A stretch of DNA of 64,000 nucleotides from Streptomyces sp. NBC_00273 (GTDB taxonomy: Bacteria > Actinomycetota > Actinomycetes > Streptomycetales > Streptomycetaceae): NCBI RefSeq assembly GCF_036178145.1, contig NZ_CP108067.1, positions 2,542,001-2,606,000 on the forward strand. Direction: 5' to 3'. Made by a program: the position numbers and the translations under genes. Below are positions 1-8,088 of the stretch, piece by piece. The notes below the pieces were generated by a model. That model was not told the origin of the DNA and did no database searches. It worked only from the letters and a program-made list of their open reading frames with translations. Within the stretch, counting starts at the first letter, position 1; the number at the start of each line of letters is the position of its first letter.

Positions 1-465
1 GAGCGCGACGTGGCGGGCTCGCTGCGGCGGCTCTTCGCGGGCACGTCGGGCGGGGCCGCCGCCTTCTCCCCCGTGGTGCCCGACGGTGGCGGACTACTCG
101 ACGTCTACCCTCCCTCCGACGGGCTGCCCGGCTGGCTGGGAGAGGACGATCTCGCGGTGTACGCGGCCGCGTTCGCCCGCACCGGCTTCGGCGGAGGCCT
201 GAACTGGTACCGCAACCTGACGGCGAACTGGGAGCTGACCGCCCCCTTCAACCGCGCCAGGATCGCCGTCCCGGCCCTGTACCTGGCCGGCGAGGACGAC
301 TTCGTCGTCCGCGGCGCCGACCGTTCCCGGCTCGACGAGGAACTGCGCCGGGCCGTACCCGGCCTGCGCGCGAGCATCGCGCTGCCGGGCTGCGGCCACT
401 GGACGCAACAGGAGCGGCCCGAGGAGGTCACGGCCGCCTTGGCCGACTTCGCCCGCCACTTGTGA
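1..465 (+). CDS. alpha/beta hydrolase, C-terminal part (cut by window edge)
   Basis: The frame is open to the first base of the window, so the 5' part, including the nucleophile elbow, is missing. What remains looks like the C-terminal half of an epoxide-hydrolase or haloalkane-dehalogenase-like alpha/beta hydrolase. The acid of the triad is probably in GEDDFVV (around base 290) and the base is the His of GCGHW near the end (around base 391), followed by the usual amphipathic helix (PEEVTAALADF). A GTG at base 10 could be read as a start but would leave only 151 residues, too few for this fold. The stop lies 55 bases before the carrier protein gene on the same strand, so they may share a transcript. 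The substrate cannot be told. Such enzymes in NRPS clusters act as editing thioesterases or tailoring hydrolases, but that role is inference. Confidence 0.7.
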   Translation, partial: ERDVAGSLRRLFAGTSGGAAAFSPVVPDGGGLLDVYPPSDGLPGWLGEDDLAVYAAAFARTGFGGGLNWYRNLTANWELTAPFNRARIAVPALYLAGEDDFVVRGADRSRLDEELRRAVPGLRASIALPGCGHWTQQERPEEVTAALADFARHL

Positions 466-520
466 ACCCCCCACGCACGTCCCCACGGCCGTCCGGCCAC
501 CGCACGAAAGGACCACCGTC

Positions 521-787
521 ATGAGCAAGCCCACCACCCCCGAGGACATCGCCGCCTGGCTGACCGAGAAGGTCGCGTTCTACCTGGAGATCCCCGAAGC
601 GGACATCCTGCCGGACGTCAAGCTCGTCGAGTACGGGCTGGAGTCCGTGTACGCGCTGGCCTTGGTCGGCGACGTGGAGGACGAGTTCGAGATCGAGGTC
701 GAGCCCACCCTGGCGTGGGACTACCCGACGATCAACGCGCTGACCGGCCTGCTCGGCGAGCTGCTGGCCGGCGTTCCGGCCGCCTGA
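521..787 (+). CDS. stand-alone acyl/peptidyl carrier protein
   Basis: This is an 88-residue carrier protein. The phosphopantetheine attachment motif is GLESVYAL with Ser42, and the surrounding acidic helices (DVEDEFEIEVEPTLAWDYPTI) are typical of type II acyl carrier proteins. An RBS-like GAAAGGA lies about 10 bases before the ATG. It would be activated by a phosphopantetheinyl transferase, possibly the Sfp-type one encoded at 55.7-56.4 kb. Its place in front of the NRPS genes, and the lack of a working cis-acting A domain for the first PCP of NRPS-1, make a role in supplying a starter unit possible. No acyl-AMP ligase or ketosynthase is visible in the window to load it. The loader may lie upstream of the window. 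Confidence 0.9.
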   Translation: MSKPTTPEDIAAWLTEKVAFYLEIPEADILPDVKLVEYGLESVYALALVGDVEDEFEIEVEPTLAWDYPTINALTGLLGELLAGVPAA

Positions 788-829
788 CCCGCTCCCCCGC
801 ACCCACCACCGATCAGGAAGGTCCCACAG

Positions 830-1906
830 ATGCGCGCGGCCATCACCCGCTCGGGGAAGCTCAGCGTGGAAGAGGTCCCGATGCCCGTACCGCAGGCGGG
901 CCAGGTGCTGGTACGCACCCTCGCCTGCGGGATCTGCGGCTCGGACCTGCACGCCTTGGACGACCCCGGGGCGTTCGCCGAGGTGTCGCGCCGCTCGGGC
1001 GGTGTCCCGTACGACATCCGGGACGGCATCGTGCTCGGCCACGAGTTCGTGGCCGAGGTCGTCGACTACGGTCCGGGCACCGCCCGGATGCTGCCGACGG
1101 GTACGACGGTGTGCGGTCCGCCGATCGGGTTCGGTCCCCAGGGCAGCGGGATCATCGGCTACACGCCGGCCTTCCCCGGCGGCTTCGGCGAGTACATGCT
1201 GCTGTCCGAGGCCTTCATGCTGCCGGTGCCGGGCGGGCTGGATCCGCGGACCGCGGCGCTCACGGAACCCTTCTCCGTCGCCGCCAGGGCGGTGCGCCGG
1301 GCGGAAGTCGCGCCCGGCACAGTGGCCATGGTCCTGGGGCTGGGGCCGATCGGGCTGGGAGTCGTCGCCACGCTCAAGGCCCGGGGTCACGGACCGGTCG
1401 TCGCGGTCGACTTCTCCGCCCGACGGCGGGAGTTGGCCGGCCGGCTCGGCGCCGACATCCTGGTCGATCCGGCGGCCGAGTCACCGTACGACCGGTGGAC
1501 CTCGCTCGGCGTCATTCCCGGAATGATGGACCGGATGGCGGCCGAATACCGGGGCATCAAGGCCACCGAAACCGTGATCTTCGAGTGCGTCGGGGCTCCG
1601 GGCATGCTCGCCCAGGTCGTCGCCGGCGCCCCGGCGGCGGCCAGGATCATGCTGGTGGGCGTCTGCCTGCGGCCCGACTCCGTAGAGCCGGGCGTAGTGG
1701 CGGGCAAGGAACTCGACATTCGCGGCTCGTTCGGCGGCAGCCCGGCCGAGTACCGGCAGACGCTGAGGGATATAGCGGAAGGGCAGATCGACGCGGGAGT
1801 GGCCATAACCGGCACCACCGGACTCGATGGACTGGCCGAGGCGATCACCGCTCTGAGCGTGCCGGATCTGCACGCGAAAGTCATCGTCGAGCCGCAGTCC
1901 GGCTGA
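830..1906 (+). CDS. zinc-dependent medium-chain alcohol/polyol dehydrogenase
   Basis: The 358-residue protein belongs to the MDR (zinc-binding alcohol dehydrogenase) superfamily. N-terminal catalytic-zinc ligands are in CGICGSDLHAL (Cys around residue 37) and GHEFVAEV (His and Glu around residues 67-68). The Rossmann NAD(P) motif GLGPIGLGVVATL starts near residue 170. Residues around 90-120 lack the four-cysteine structural-zinc loop of horse-liver-type enzymes, which is seen in a subset of the family. Length is normal. It follows the carrier protein by 42 bases and is probably co-transcribed with it. A strong hairpin follows its stop codon. The substrate is unknown. A role in making a precursor or tailoring the peptide is inferred from position only. 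Confidence 0.9.
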   Translation: MRAAITRSGKLSVEEVPMPVPQAGQVLVRTLACGICGSDLHALDDPGAFAEVSRRSGGVPYDIRDGIVLGHEFVAEVVDYGPGTARMLPTGTTVCGPPIGFGPQGSGIIGYTPAFPGGFGEYMLLSEAFMLPVPGGLDPRTAALTEPFSVAARAVRRAEVAPGTVAMVLGLGPIGLGVVATLKARGHGPVVAVDFSARRRELAGRLGADILVDPAAESPYDRWTSLGVIPGMMDRMAAEYRGIKATETVIFECVGAPGMLAQVVAGAPAAARIMLVGVCLRPDSVEPGVVAGKELDIRGSFGGSPAEYRQTLRDIAEGQIDAGVAITGTTGLDGLAEAITALSVPDLHAKVIVEPQSG

Positions 1907-1948
1907 ACCCCGCAGAACAACGGGAACCCCCCGGCAATTCCTTCTCTC

Positions 1949-1981
1949 GAGCCCCGGCTGAAAACTCATCAGCCGGGGCTC
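1949..1981 (+). terminator. hairpin terminator after the dehydrogenase
   Basis: A perfect 13-bp stem (GAGCCCCGGCTGA at 1949-1961 pairing with 1969-1981) encloses a 7-base loop. There is no T-run, as is common in actinomycetes. It closes the hydrolase-carrier-dehydrogenase unit. The rest of the gap up to the regulator (1982-2127) is somewhat AT-richer around 2030-2050 and presumably holds the regulator's promoter, but I see no clear -35/-10 pair. Confidence 0.75.
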
Positions 1982-2127
1982 CGGGCGTCCGCCCGGCCCG
2001 ACGCGACGACCCACACCAAACCGGCCGTGTTTTGCTTAACCTTTACACCCTACCAGCCTGCGGACCCCCCACCGGAACCACTGGTTCCACCGTCAACTCA
2101 CGGCGAAATCAAGGAGATTGGAGGTAG

Positions 2128-4293
2128 ATGTGCACTGCACTCAACATGCCGATCGAAGATCATCTGGGTTTGACTTGTAATCACCCTGCGGCCGATACTT
2201 TGCAGCGGCAGCGCCGCCGGGATTTTATGGAATACGACCTATTCACGTCGATGAATTCGACCCCGGCGTCTGCCTTTTTCGCGCGTAACATGCGCGGAGA
2301 AATGAATGAACACGGGGGAACATTGGAACTACGAATTCTCGGCCCAGTTGAAGTCGTCGATGGCAACGGCAAGGTGATCCACCTTCCTGGCACGAAAGTG
2401 CACACTGTCCTCGCCACGCTGGTGCTGGCCGAAGGCCGGACCGTATCCGACGAGCATCTCTGCGACATGCTGTGGTCCTGGGATCCGCCGGCCACGATGA
2501 ACGCGCAGATCTACACCTACGTATCCCGGCTGCGCAAACGTCTCGGCGACGAGGTCGAATTGATTCGGCGGCCGCGCGGATATCAGCTCCACACTCAGCA
2601 CGCCTCATTAGATCTCGCCGAATTCGAGAAACTGGCACGTTCCGGCCGTTCCTTCCTCGGGCAGGAGCGGCACGAGGAGGCGTCGAGGGATCTCGGCGCC
2701 GCCCTGAAGCGGTTCAGCGGACCCGCCCTGACCAATGTCACCGAATTCCTCGCCGACGCGGAACGCCCCCGCCTCGAGGAGCTGCGCCTGGGCGTGACGG
2801 AGGACTGGATCGAGGCCGAACTGGCCCTCGGCCGGCACCAGGCGCTCGTACCCGACCTCACCGCCCTCACGCAGAACCATCCGATGCGCGAGCGGCTGCG
2901 CGCCCAGCTCATGACCGCTCTCTACCGCTGCGACCGGCAGGTCGACGCCCTCGAGGTCTACCGGGCCGGACGCGAGGTCCTCGCCGAGGAACTGGGCATC
3001 GACCCGGGCGCCGCCCTGAGCAGCGTCCACCAGGGAGTGCTGGACGGGTCGCTGTCCCAGCCAGCGCCCGTCGTACGGGCAGCGGCGCCGCCCGCCGCAC
3101 GGCCCGCCCCGGCGATGCTGCCGCCGGACGTCGCGAACTTCACCGGCCGCCGCATCGAACTGGGCCTGCTCCAGCAACGCCCGCGACCGGGAGAGGAGAC
3201 GCTCTCGCGCCGCTGGTTCATCACGGGAATGCCCGGTGTGGGCAAGACGGCGCTCGCCGTCCACGCGGCCCATGCCGTGCGCGACCGCTACCCGGACGGA
3301 CAGCTGTACGCGGACCTGACCGAGGACGGCGGCGGTGCCAAGGATCCCGCAGAGGTCCTGACGGGGTTCCTGCGCGCGCTCGGCGTCGAACCGCCGACCG
3401 ATGGGGCCTCCGTCGACGAACTCGTACGGCTCTACCGCACCCACATCGCCGGTCGGCGCATCCTCGTCCTGCTCGACAACGCTGTCGGAGACCGGCAGCT
3501 GGCCCCCCTGATGCCCAACTCCCGCGAGTCCGTGGTGGTGGTCACGAGCCGCCGGCACCCGGCGGAGGCCTCCGGCCGGGAGACCCTCAACCTGGTCCCC
3601 TTCGGCAACGAGGAGGCCGTCGAGTACCTCGCGGCCATCGCCGGCCCCGACCGCATCCACGCCGATCCCGAGGCGGCACTGAACATCGTCGCCTGCTGCG
3701 CCGCGCTGCCGCTGGCCCTGCGGATCGCAGGTCTGCGGCTGGCCGCCCGGCCGCGGTGGTCGGCCGCCGCGCTCGCCGAGCGGCTGGCCGACCCGTGCAC
3801 CCGGCTCGACGAACTCGCCTTCGGTGATCTCAGTGTCCAGCAGGCCCTCATCAGCGCCCTGGGCCAGGCCAGCCCGCGCGGCCGGCACGCCCTGCCGGAA
3901 CTCTCCGTCTTCGACGACCGCGCGTTCCACGCCGAGGCCGCCGCCGTCGAACTGCACACCAGCCGCAACTCGGCGGAGCGGACCCTGGAGGAACTGGTGG
4001 AGGTCGGACTGCTGGAGCCCGAAGGGACCGATCTGCCCGGATACCGGCTGAACGAGCTGGTGCGGCCGCTGGCCGCGGGACTGGCGGTGCGGCCCGCGGC
4101 CGGCCGCCCGGCCGCCCGCACGACACCGGTGCGCGGCCCGGTCATCCCGCAGCAGGCGGCGGGCCAGGTGGCGGATCGCTGGATATACGGGCCGTATAGG
4201 CGCCCCGACCAGGCTGCCACGGCCACCGCTGCGTACGTCCTCGGTCAGCCGGTATCCGTCGACGCGCACATCAGAAGGGACCTTTGGCGATGA
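2128..4293 (+). CDS. SARP-family regulator with NB-ARC domain (AfsR/DnrI type)
   Basis: A 721-residue pathway-specific activator. The OmpR-like winged-helix DNA-binding domain begins at LELRILGPVEV (about residue 66) and ends near residue 160. The bacterial transcriptional activation domain runs to about residue 305 (VDALEVYRAGREVLAEELG). An NB-ARC-type ATPase follows, with Walker A GMPGVGKT at residues 367-374 and Walker B-like ILVLLDN. It lacks the long TPR tail of AfsR. An ATG at 2128 has GGAGG/AAGGAG upstream; a second in-frame ATG at 2302 would give the usual short SARP N-terminus, so the start is uncertain. Residue 161 is encoded by the rare TTA codon (2608-2610), so translation should need the bldA tRNA. 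Its last base pairs overlap the next gene (ATGA at 4290-4293). It is the likely activator of the four SARP-type promoters listed below. Confidence 0.92.
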   Translation: MCTALNMPIEDHLGLTCNHPAADTLQRQRRRDFMEYDLFTSMNSTPASAFFARNMRGEMNEHGGTLELRILGPVEVVDGNGKVIHLPGTKVHTVLATLVLAEGRTVSDEHLCDMLWSWDPPATMNAQIYTYVSRLRKRLGDEVELIRRPRGYQLHTQHASLDLAEFEKLARSGRSFLGQERHEEASRDLGAALKRFSGPALTNVTEFLADAERPRLEELRLGVTEDWIEAELALGRHQALVPDLTALTQNHPMRERLRAQLMTALYRCDRQVDALEVYRAGREVLAEELGIDPGAALSSVHQGVLDGSLSQPAPVVRAAAPPAARPAPAMLPPDVANFTGRRIELGLLQQRPRPGEETLSRRWFITGMPGVGKTALAVHAAHAVRDRYPDGQLYADLTEDGGGAKDPAEVLTGFLRALGVEPPTDGASVDELVRLYRTHIAGRRILVLLDNAVGDRQLAPLMPNSRESVVVVTSRRHPAEASGRETLNLVPFGNEEAVEYLAAIAGPDRIHADPEAALNIVACCAALPLALRIAGLRLAARPRWSAAALAERLADPCTRLDELAFGDLSVQQALISALGQASPRGRHALPELSVFDDRAFHAEAAAVELHTSRNSAERTLEELVEVGLLEPEGTDLPGYRLNELVRPLAAGLAVRPAAGRPAARTTPVRGPVIPQQAAGQVADRWIYGPYRRPDQAATATAAYVLGQPVSVDAHIRRDLWR
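2608..2610 (+). other. TTA leucine codon (bldA checkpoint) in the SARP gene
   Basis: TTA is in frame with the regulator (codon 161, in HASLDLAEF). In Streptomyces TTA is read only by the bldA tRNA, which becomes abundant late in growth, and TTA codons are concentrated in pathway-specific regulators. The codon is downstream of both candidate start codons, so it acts whichever start is used. Confidence 0.9.
4184..4215 (+). promoter_or_regulatory. SARP-type promoter for the SyrP-like oxygenase
   Basis: Direct heptamers TATACGG (4184-4190) and TATAGGC (4195-4201) are separated by 4 bp. After exactly 8 bp comes CAGGCT (4210-4215) as -10. Known SARP promoters have 11-bp-periodic repeats whose downstream copy lies 8 bp from the -10. 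The site is inside the 3' end of the SARP gene, 74 bases before the oxygenase ATG, so the oxygenase can be transcribed apart from its regulator. Confidence 0.7.
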
Positions 4294-5234
4294 CTGCGAA
4301 CCCCGGCTGGAAGCCGCTCGAAATCACTCCGGAAGGCGCCGCCACGGGCCGCCGGGGAGCCGCGGGGCTGCTGGCCCGCCTGGCGGACTCCCCTGGTCTC
4401 CAGACCCTGCTCGACGAGGAGAAGGCCGTGGTCTTCCGGGGCTTCGAGGTCTCCGAGGAGGAACTCGACCCGGTACTGGACGCGCTGCTGCCCAACCGGC
4501 TCGCGTACGTCCACGGCAATTCCCCGCGCACCCGGGTGGGCCGCAACGTCTACACCTCGACCGAGTACCCGGCCGAGTTCACCATCTCGATGCACAACGA
4601 GCTCTCGTACGCGCACCGCTGGCCGGCCCGGCTGGCCTTCTGCTGCGTCACGGCGCCCACGACCGGCGGCGCAACCCCGGTGGTGGACGCCCGGCTCTGG
4701 CTGGAGTTGCTGGACGACGAGGTGCGCGAGCGGTTCGCCGACGGCGTCCGCTACACGCAGAACCTGCACGGCGGTGCCGGACTCGGCAAGAGCTGGCAGG
4801 ACACCTTCGAGACGACCGACCGCGAGGAGGTGGACCGGTTCCTGGCCGCCTCGCAGGCCGACAGCCAGTGGCAGCGCGACGGCAGCCTGCGGGTCACCCA
4901 GCACCGGCCCGCCACCGTCCGGCACCCCCGGACGGGGGCGGAGGTCTGGTTCAACCAGTCCGATCAGTGGCACCCGGCCGCGCTCGGCGACGAGACGGCG
5001 GCCGCGCTGGCCCGGCTGATGCCTCCCGAGCAGCTGCCGCAGTCGGTGACCTTCGCCGACGGGGAGCCGATCCCGGCCGAGTACGTGGTGCAGGTGCGCG
5101 ACCGCGGTCTGGCGGCGGCGGTCGATGTGGACTGGCGGGCCGGTGATGTCATGGTGATCGACAACATCCTGGTCGGTCACGGCCGGCGGCCGTACACCGG
5201 TCCGCGCCGGCTGCTGGTCGCCATGTCGGACTGA
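4290..5234 (+). CDS. SyrP-like Fe(II)/2-oxoglutarate oxygenase (TauD/TfdA family)
   Basis: A 314-residue non-haem iron dioxygenase. The iron ligands are in SMHNELSYAHRWP (HxE, about residue 95) and the distal His of VGHGRRPYTGPRR close to the C-terminus, whose Arg would bind 2-oxoglutarate. The HNELSY...WP signature and the GGATPVVD block resemble SyrP-type enzymes, which hydroxylate the beta-carbon of a PCP-bound Asp residue. I take the ATG at 4290, preceded by GAAGGGA at 4274-4280, over a TTG two codons earlier. The ATG overlaps the SARP stop. With an Asn-like A domain in NRPS-1 and a fourfold repeated Asn/Asp-like one elsewhere, beta-hydroxylation of a carrier-bound Asn or Asp is the best guess; the exact residue is unknown. 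Confidence 0.85.
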   Translation: MTANPGWKPLEITPEGAATGRRGAAGLLARLADSPGLQTLLDEEKAVVFRGFEVSEEELDPVLDALLPNRLAYVHGNSPRTRVGRNVYTSTEYPAEFTISMHNELSYAHRWPARLAFCCVTAPTTGGATPVVDARLWLELLDDEVRERFADGVRYTQNLHGGAGLGKSWQDTFETTDREEVDRFLAASQADSQWQRDGSLRVTQHRPATVRHPRTGAEVWFNQSDQWHPAALGDETAAALARLMPPEQLPQSVTFADGEPIPAEYVVQVRDRGLAAAVDVDWRAGDVMVIDNILVGHGRRPYTGPRRLLVAMSD

Positions 5235-5310
5235 GCGCCCGGGCCGGCCGGGCGGACCGGGCGGCGGCACGGGACGCCGGACGAATGCAGGAAGAGTGGG
5301 GTGAGGGCGG

Positions 5311-6594
5311 ATGGCAACGGCCGGTGTGAGCGGCGCGATACCGCGGCGGCCGTGGCGTGCGCTGCGGTCGGCCGCGCTGTGGGGCGGATGCGCGCATCTC
5401 GCGGCCGATGGGGCGATCGCCCTGGCGGCCGCGGCCGTCCTGCTCGCGCTGGTGGCCGGAATCGTCCTGCTGCCCGTCGCGCTGTCCGGCGTACCCGTCG
5501 TGGTCGCCGCGGGCTGGGCGCTGGGCCGGCTCGCGGCTCTGGAACGCCGCCGCTTCGCCGCGACCTGCCGGGTGGAGATCCCGGCGCCGCCCCGCGTCCG
5601 GCGGGTCGGGCCGTTGCTGCCCGCGTTGCGGTCGCTGGCCCGCGACCGCTGCGCGTGGCGGGAGCTCGGGTACTTCGTGGCGCTGATCCCGGTGTCGGTG
5701 GTGACCGGGGCGGGGGTCGCGCTCGCCTGGGCCGTGCCGCTCACCCTCGTGGCGCTGCCCGGCTACTACGACCGGCTGCCGCGCGGCCGGGCGGCTCTCG
5801 GCCCGGTCTCCGTGGACGGGTTCGGCGAGTCCCTCGTGGTCTCCGCGGCCGCCGTACTGTTCGGGGTGTTCGTCTCGCCCGTCCTGGTGCGGGCCCTGGC
5901 GGCCCTCGACGCGGCGCTCGGACGGGCCCTGCTGGCTCCGCCCCGGGATCTCGAGCTCACCGAGCGGGTCGTGCAACTGACCTCGAGCCGCAATCTGTTG
6001 CTCGCGGCCGTCGAGGCGGAACGCAAGAGGATCGAGCGCGATCTGCACGACGGGGCGCAGCAGCGGCTGGTGGCCGTGGCGATGACGCTGGGCCGGGTGG
6101 TCTCCCGTCTGCGCAAGTCGGGTGACGAGGCGACGCGGGAGATCGTGGAGGGCGCCCGCGAGGACGCCCGTGCGGCCATCACGGAGCTGCGGGAACTGGC
6201 CCGGGGGCTGCACCCTCCCGTGCTCAGCGACCGGGGCCTGGGCGCCGCGCTCACCGCCGTCGCGGCCCGCGCACCCGTACCGGTCACCGTGGACGTGCAG
6301 GCGGAGCCGCGGCCCCCGGCCGCCGTCGAGTCCGCGGCCTATTTCGTGGTCACGGAGGCGCTGACCAACGTCGCCAAGCACGCCGGGGCCTCCCGGGCGT
6401 GGGTGGAGATCCGCCGGGACGGCGACCGACTCCGTGTGATCATCGGTGACGACGGTGCGGGCGGGGCGGATCCGGCCTGCGGTAGTGGACTGGCCGGGCT
6501 GGCCGGGCGGGTCGCGGGGATCGACGGCACGCTGACGGTGACCAGCCCGCCGGGCGGCCCGACTCTGATCGAAGTGGATGTGCAATGCGGGTAG
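5311..6594 (+). CDS. NarL-type sensor histidine kinase
   Basis: A 427-residue membrane kinase. Four hydrophobic segments lie in the first 200 residues with no large extracellular domain, so it probably senses within the membrane or through a partner. The HisKA_3 box ERDLHDGAQQRLVAV carries the phosphorylated His246. The HATPase domain has the N box TEALTNVAKHA and the glycine loop GDDGAGG...GLAGLAGR. Its stop overlaps the start of the response regulator by 10 bases, so they form a pair. Together with the following beta-repeat protein and the ABC exporter it resembles an actinomycete cell-envelope or peptide stress module, and may control self-resistance. The signal is unknown. Confidence 0.92.
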   Translation: MATAGVSGAIPRRPWRALRSAALWGGCAHLAADGAIALAAAAVLLALVAGIVLLPVALSGVPVVVAAGWALGRLAALERRRFAATCRVEIPAPPRVRRVGPLLPALRSLARDRCAWRELGYFVALIPVSVVTGAGVALAWAVPLTLVALPGYYDRLPRGRAALGPVSVDGFGESLVVSAAAVLFGVFVSPVLVRALAALDAALGRALLAPPRDLELTERVVQLTSSRNLLLAAVEAERKRIERDLHDGAQQRLVAVAMTLGRVVSRLRKSGDEATREIVEGAREDARAAITELRELARGLHPPVLSDRGLGAALTAVAARAPVPVTVDVQAEPRPPAAVESAAYFVVTEALTNVAKHAGASRAWVEIRRDGDRLRVIIGDDGAGGADPACGSGLAGLAGRVAGIDGTLTVTSPPGGPTLIEVDVQCG

Positions 6595-7232
6595 TGATCG
6601 CGGAGGATTCCGCCCTGTTGCGGCAGGGCATGGTGCTGCTGCTGGGCGAGGAGGGTTTCGAGGTGGCGGCCGCGGTCGGCGACGGTGAGGCCCTGCTGGC
6701 CGCCGTGGCGGAACACCGCCCGGACGTCTGCGTCGTGGACGTCCGGATGCCGCCGACCTTCGTCGACGAGGGGCTGCGCGCGGCCCTGGTGATCCGCAGC
6801 CGCTGGCCGGGGACCGGGGTCCTGGTGCTGTCCCAGTACGTGGAGGAGCGGTACGCCTTCGACCTCGTCGGCGAGAACACCGGCGGGATCGGCTACCTCC
6901 TCAAGGACCGTGTCTCCGACGTGGACGACTTCGTCCAGACGCTGGAACGGGTGCGGGCGGGCGAGACGGTGCTCGACCCGGAGGTCGTCAAGCAGTTGCT
7001 GACCCGCAGCCGCCGGCAGGACCCGCTGACGGCGCTGACGGCCCGCGAGCTCGAAGTGCTGGCGCTGATGGCCGAGGGCGAGTCCAACGCGACCATCGCG
7101 ACGGCCCTGACGATCACGCACAGCGCGGTGGGCAAGCACATCAACAACATCTTCGCGAAGCTGGACCTGCCCAAGGAGGACGGCGGCGGGCACCGGCGCG
7201 TCCTCGCCGTCCTGCGCTACCTGGGAGCCTGA
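6585..7232 (+). CDS. LuxR/NarL-family response regulator
   Basis: A 215-residue two-component regulator. The receiver domain has the acidic pocket (Glu7, Asp8) and phospho-acceptor Asp52 in VVDVRMPP. The C-terminal LuxR-type helix-turn-helix (LTARELEVLALMAEGESNA, then AVGKHINNIFAKL) begins near residue 148. It is the partner of the kinase it overlaps. Likely targets are its own operon and the adjacent ABC exporter, but I see no clear operator. Confidence 0.93.
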   Translation: MRVVIAEDSALLRQGMVLLLGEEGFEVAAAVGDGEALLAAVAEHRPDVCVVDVRMPPTFVDEGLRAALVIRSRWPGTGVLVLSQYVEERYAFDLVGENTGGIGYLLKDRVSDVDDFVQTLERVRAGETVLDPEVVKQLLTRSRRQDPLTALTARELEVLALMAEGESNATIATALTITHSAVGKHINNIFAKLDLPKEDGGGHRRVLAVLRYLGA

Positions 7233-7314
7233 GATCCGTACGTCAGCCCGTCCGGCGTCGGCACGGGAGCGCGGGTGGGCCGTCGGCGGCGGCCTCGCGC
7301 TGCTGGCCGTCACC

Positions 7315-8004
7315 GTGGCCTGCGCCTGCCTGGGCATCGTCGCCCTGCTCGCGGCCCCCCGCGGATTCGAGCAGGAGCTGCAGGCCGATGCCGCGGGCAG
7401 TTCCCTGCTCGAGGTCGAGACCGAGGGCACCGCCGTCTCGCTGCGGCCGGGCACCGATTCCGAGGTACGGGTCGCGGCGACGGGCACCTGGTCGGGCCCC
7501 CGGCCCGAGGTGTCGGTCGGCTCGGGGGACGGCCGGGTCTCCGTCCGGGCCACGTGCCGCACGGGCTGCTCCCTGCGGCTGGACATCGCGGTCCCGGCCG
7601 GGCTGGCCGCCCGGGTCGGCGCGGGCTCCGGTGCGATCTCCGCCAGTGGCCTCGCCAGCCCGCTCGATCTGCGGACGGGCACCGGGACCATCGATGTCCG
7701 CGGTGCGGCCGGTCCCGTCGGGCTGCGCACCGACTCGGGCACCGCCACCCTCGCCGACAGCCGTTCCTCCCGGGTGTCCGTGGAGACCTCCCGGGGCGCG
7801 GTGCGGGGGGACTTCGCCGAACCGCCCGTCGCGCTCGACGTGTTCACGGACACCGGCGCGGTCGACCTCTCCCTGCCCGCCGGCACGGAGTACGCCGTCG
7901 AGACGCACAGCGACACGGCCCCGATGATCTCCCTCCCGGTCAACCGCACGGCCCGGCACGCCGTGACCGTGCGCACCGGCAAGGGCGGGATCCGCATCCA
8001 CTGA
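7315..8004 (+). CDS. membrane-anchored beta-strand-repeat protein (DUF4097-like)
   Basis: A 229-residue protein, from a GTG at 7315, rich in repeated short beta-strand units (GSGAISASGL, GTGTIDVRGA, DSGTATLADS, DTGAVDLSLP), as in adhesin-like DUF4097 proteins. The frame is open upstream through the end of the response regulator gene and encodes a hydrophobic stretch just before base 7315 (WAVGGGLALLAVTV). The true protein therefore probably starts further up and has a full N-terminal membrane anchor; no ATG or GTG stands at an obvious place, so the start is unresolved. Proteins of this kind often accompany NarL-type pairs and may modulate the kinase at the membrane. A strong hairpin follows the stop. 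Confidence 0.7.
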   Translation: MACACLGIVALLAAPRGFEQELQADAAGSSLLEVETEGTAVSLRPGTDSEVRVAATGTWSGPRPEVSVGSGDGRVSVRATCRTGCSLRLDIAVPAGLAARVGAGSGAISASGLASPLDLRTGTGTIDVRGAAGPVGLRTDSGTATLADSRSSRVSVETSRGAVRGDFAEPPVALDVFTDTGAVDLSLPAGTEYAVETHSDTAPMISLPVNRTARHAVTVRTGKGGIRIH

Positions 8005-8009
8005 ACCCC

Positions 8010-8033
8010 GGGGGTGGTGCAGGCACCACCCCC
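8010..8033 (+). terminator. hairpin terminator after the two-component operon
   Basis: A perfect 10-bp stem (GGGGGTGGTG at 8010-8019, CACCACCCCC at 8024-8033) with loop CAGG lies five bases after the beta-repeat protein's stop. It separates the kinase operon from the ABC exporter. The exporter's own promoter must lie in 8034-8088; nothing in that stretch resembles the SARP boxes. Confidence 0.75.
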
Positions 8034-8088
8034 ATGACTGATCCGCAGTTCATTGTTCCGCAATGGGCCGGAAGGTGTACTTGCCAAC

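Noticed and set aside
4184..4198. TATACGG-G-CCGTATA read as a palindromic operator
   Set aside because: The palindrome is perfect only here. The other three sites match as oriented direct repeats at 11 bp with a -10 at 8 bp, so the inverted symmetry is likely a by-product of TATA being self-complementary.
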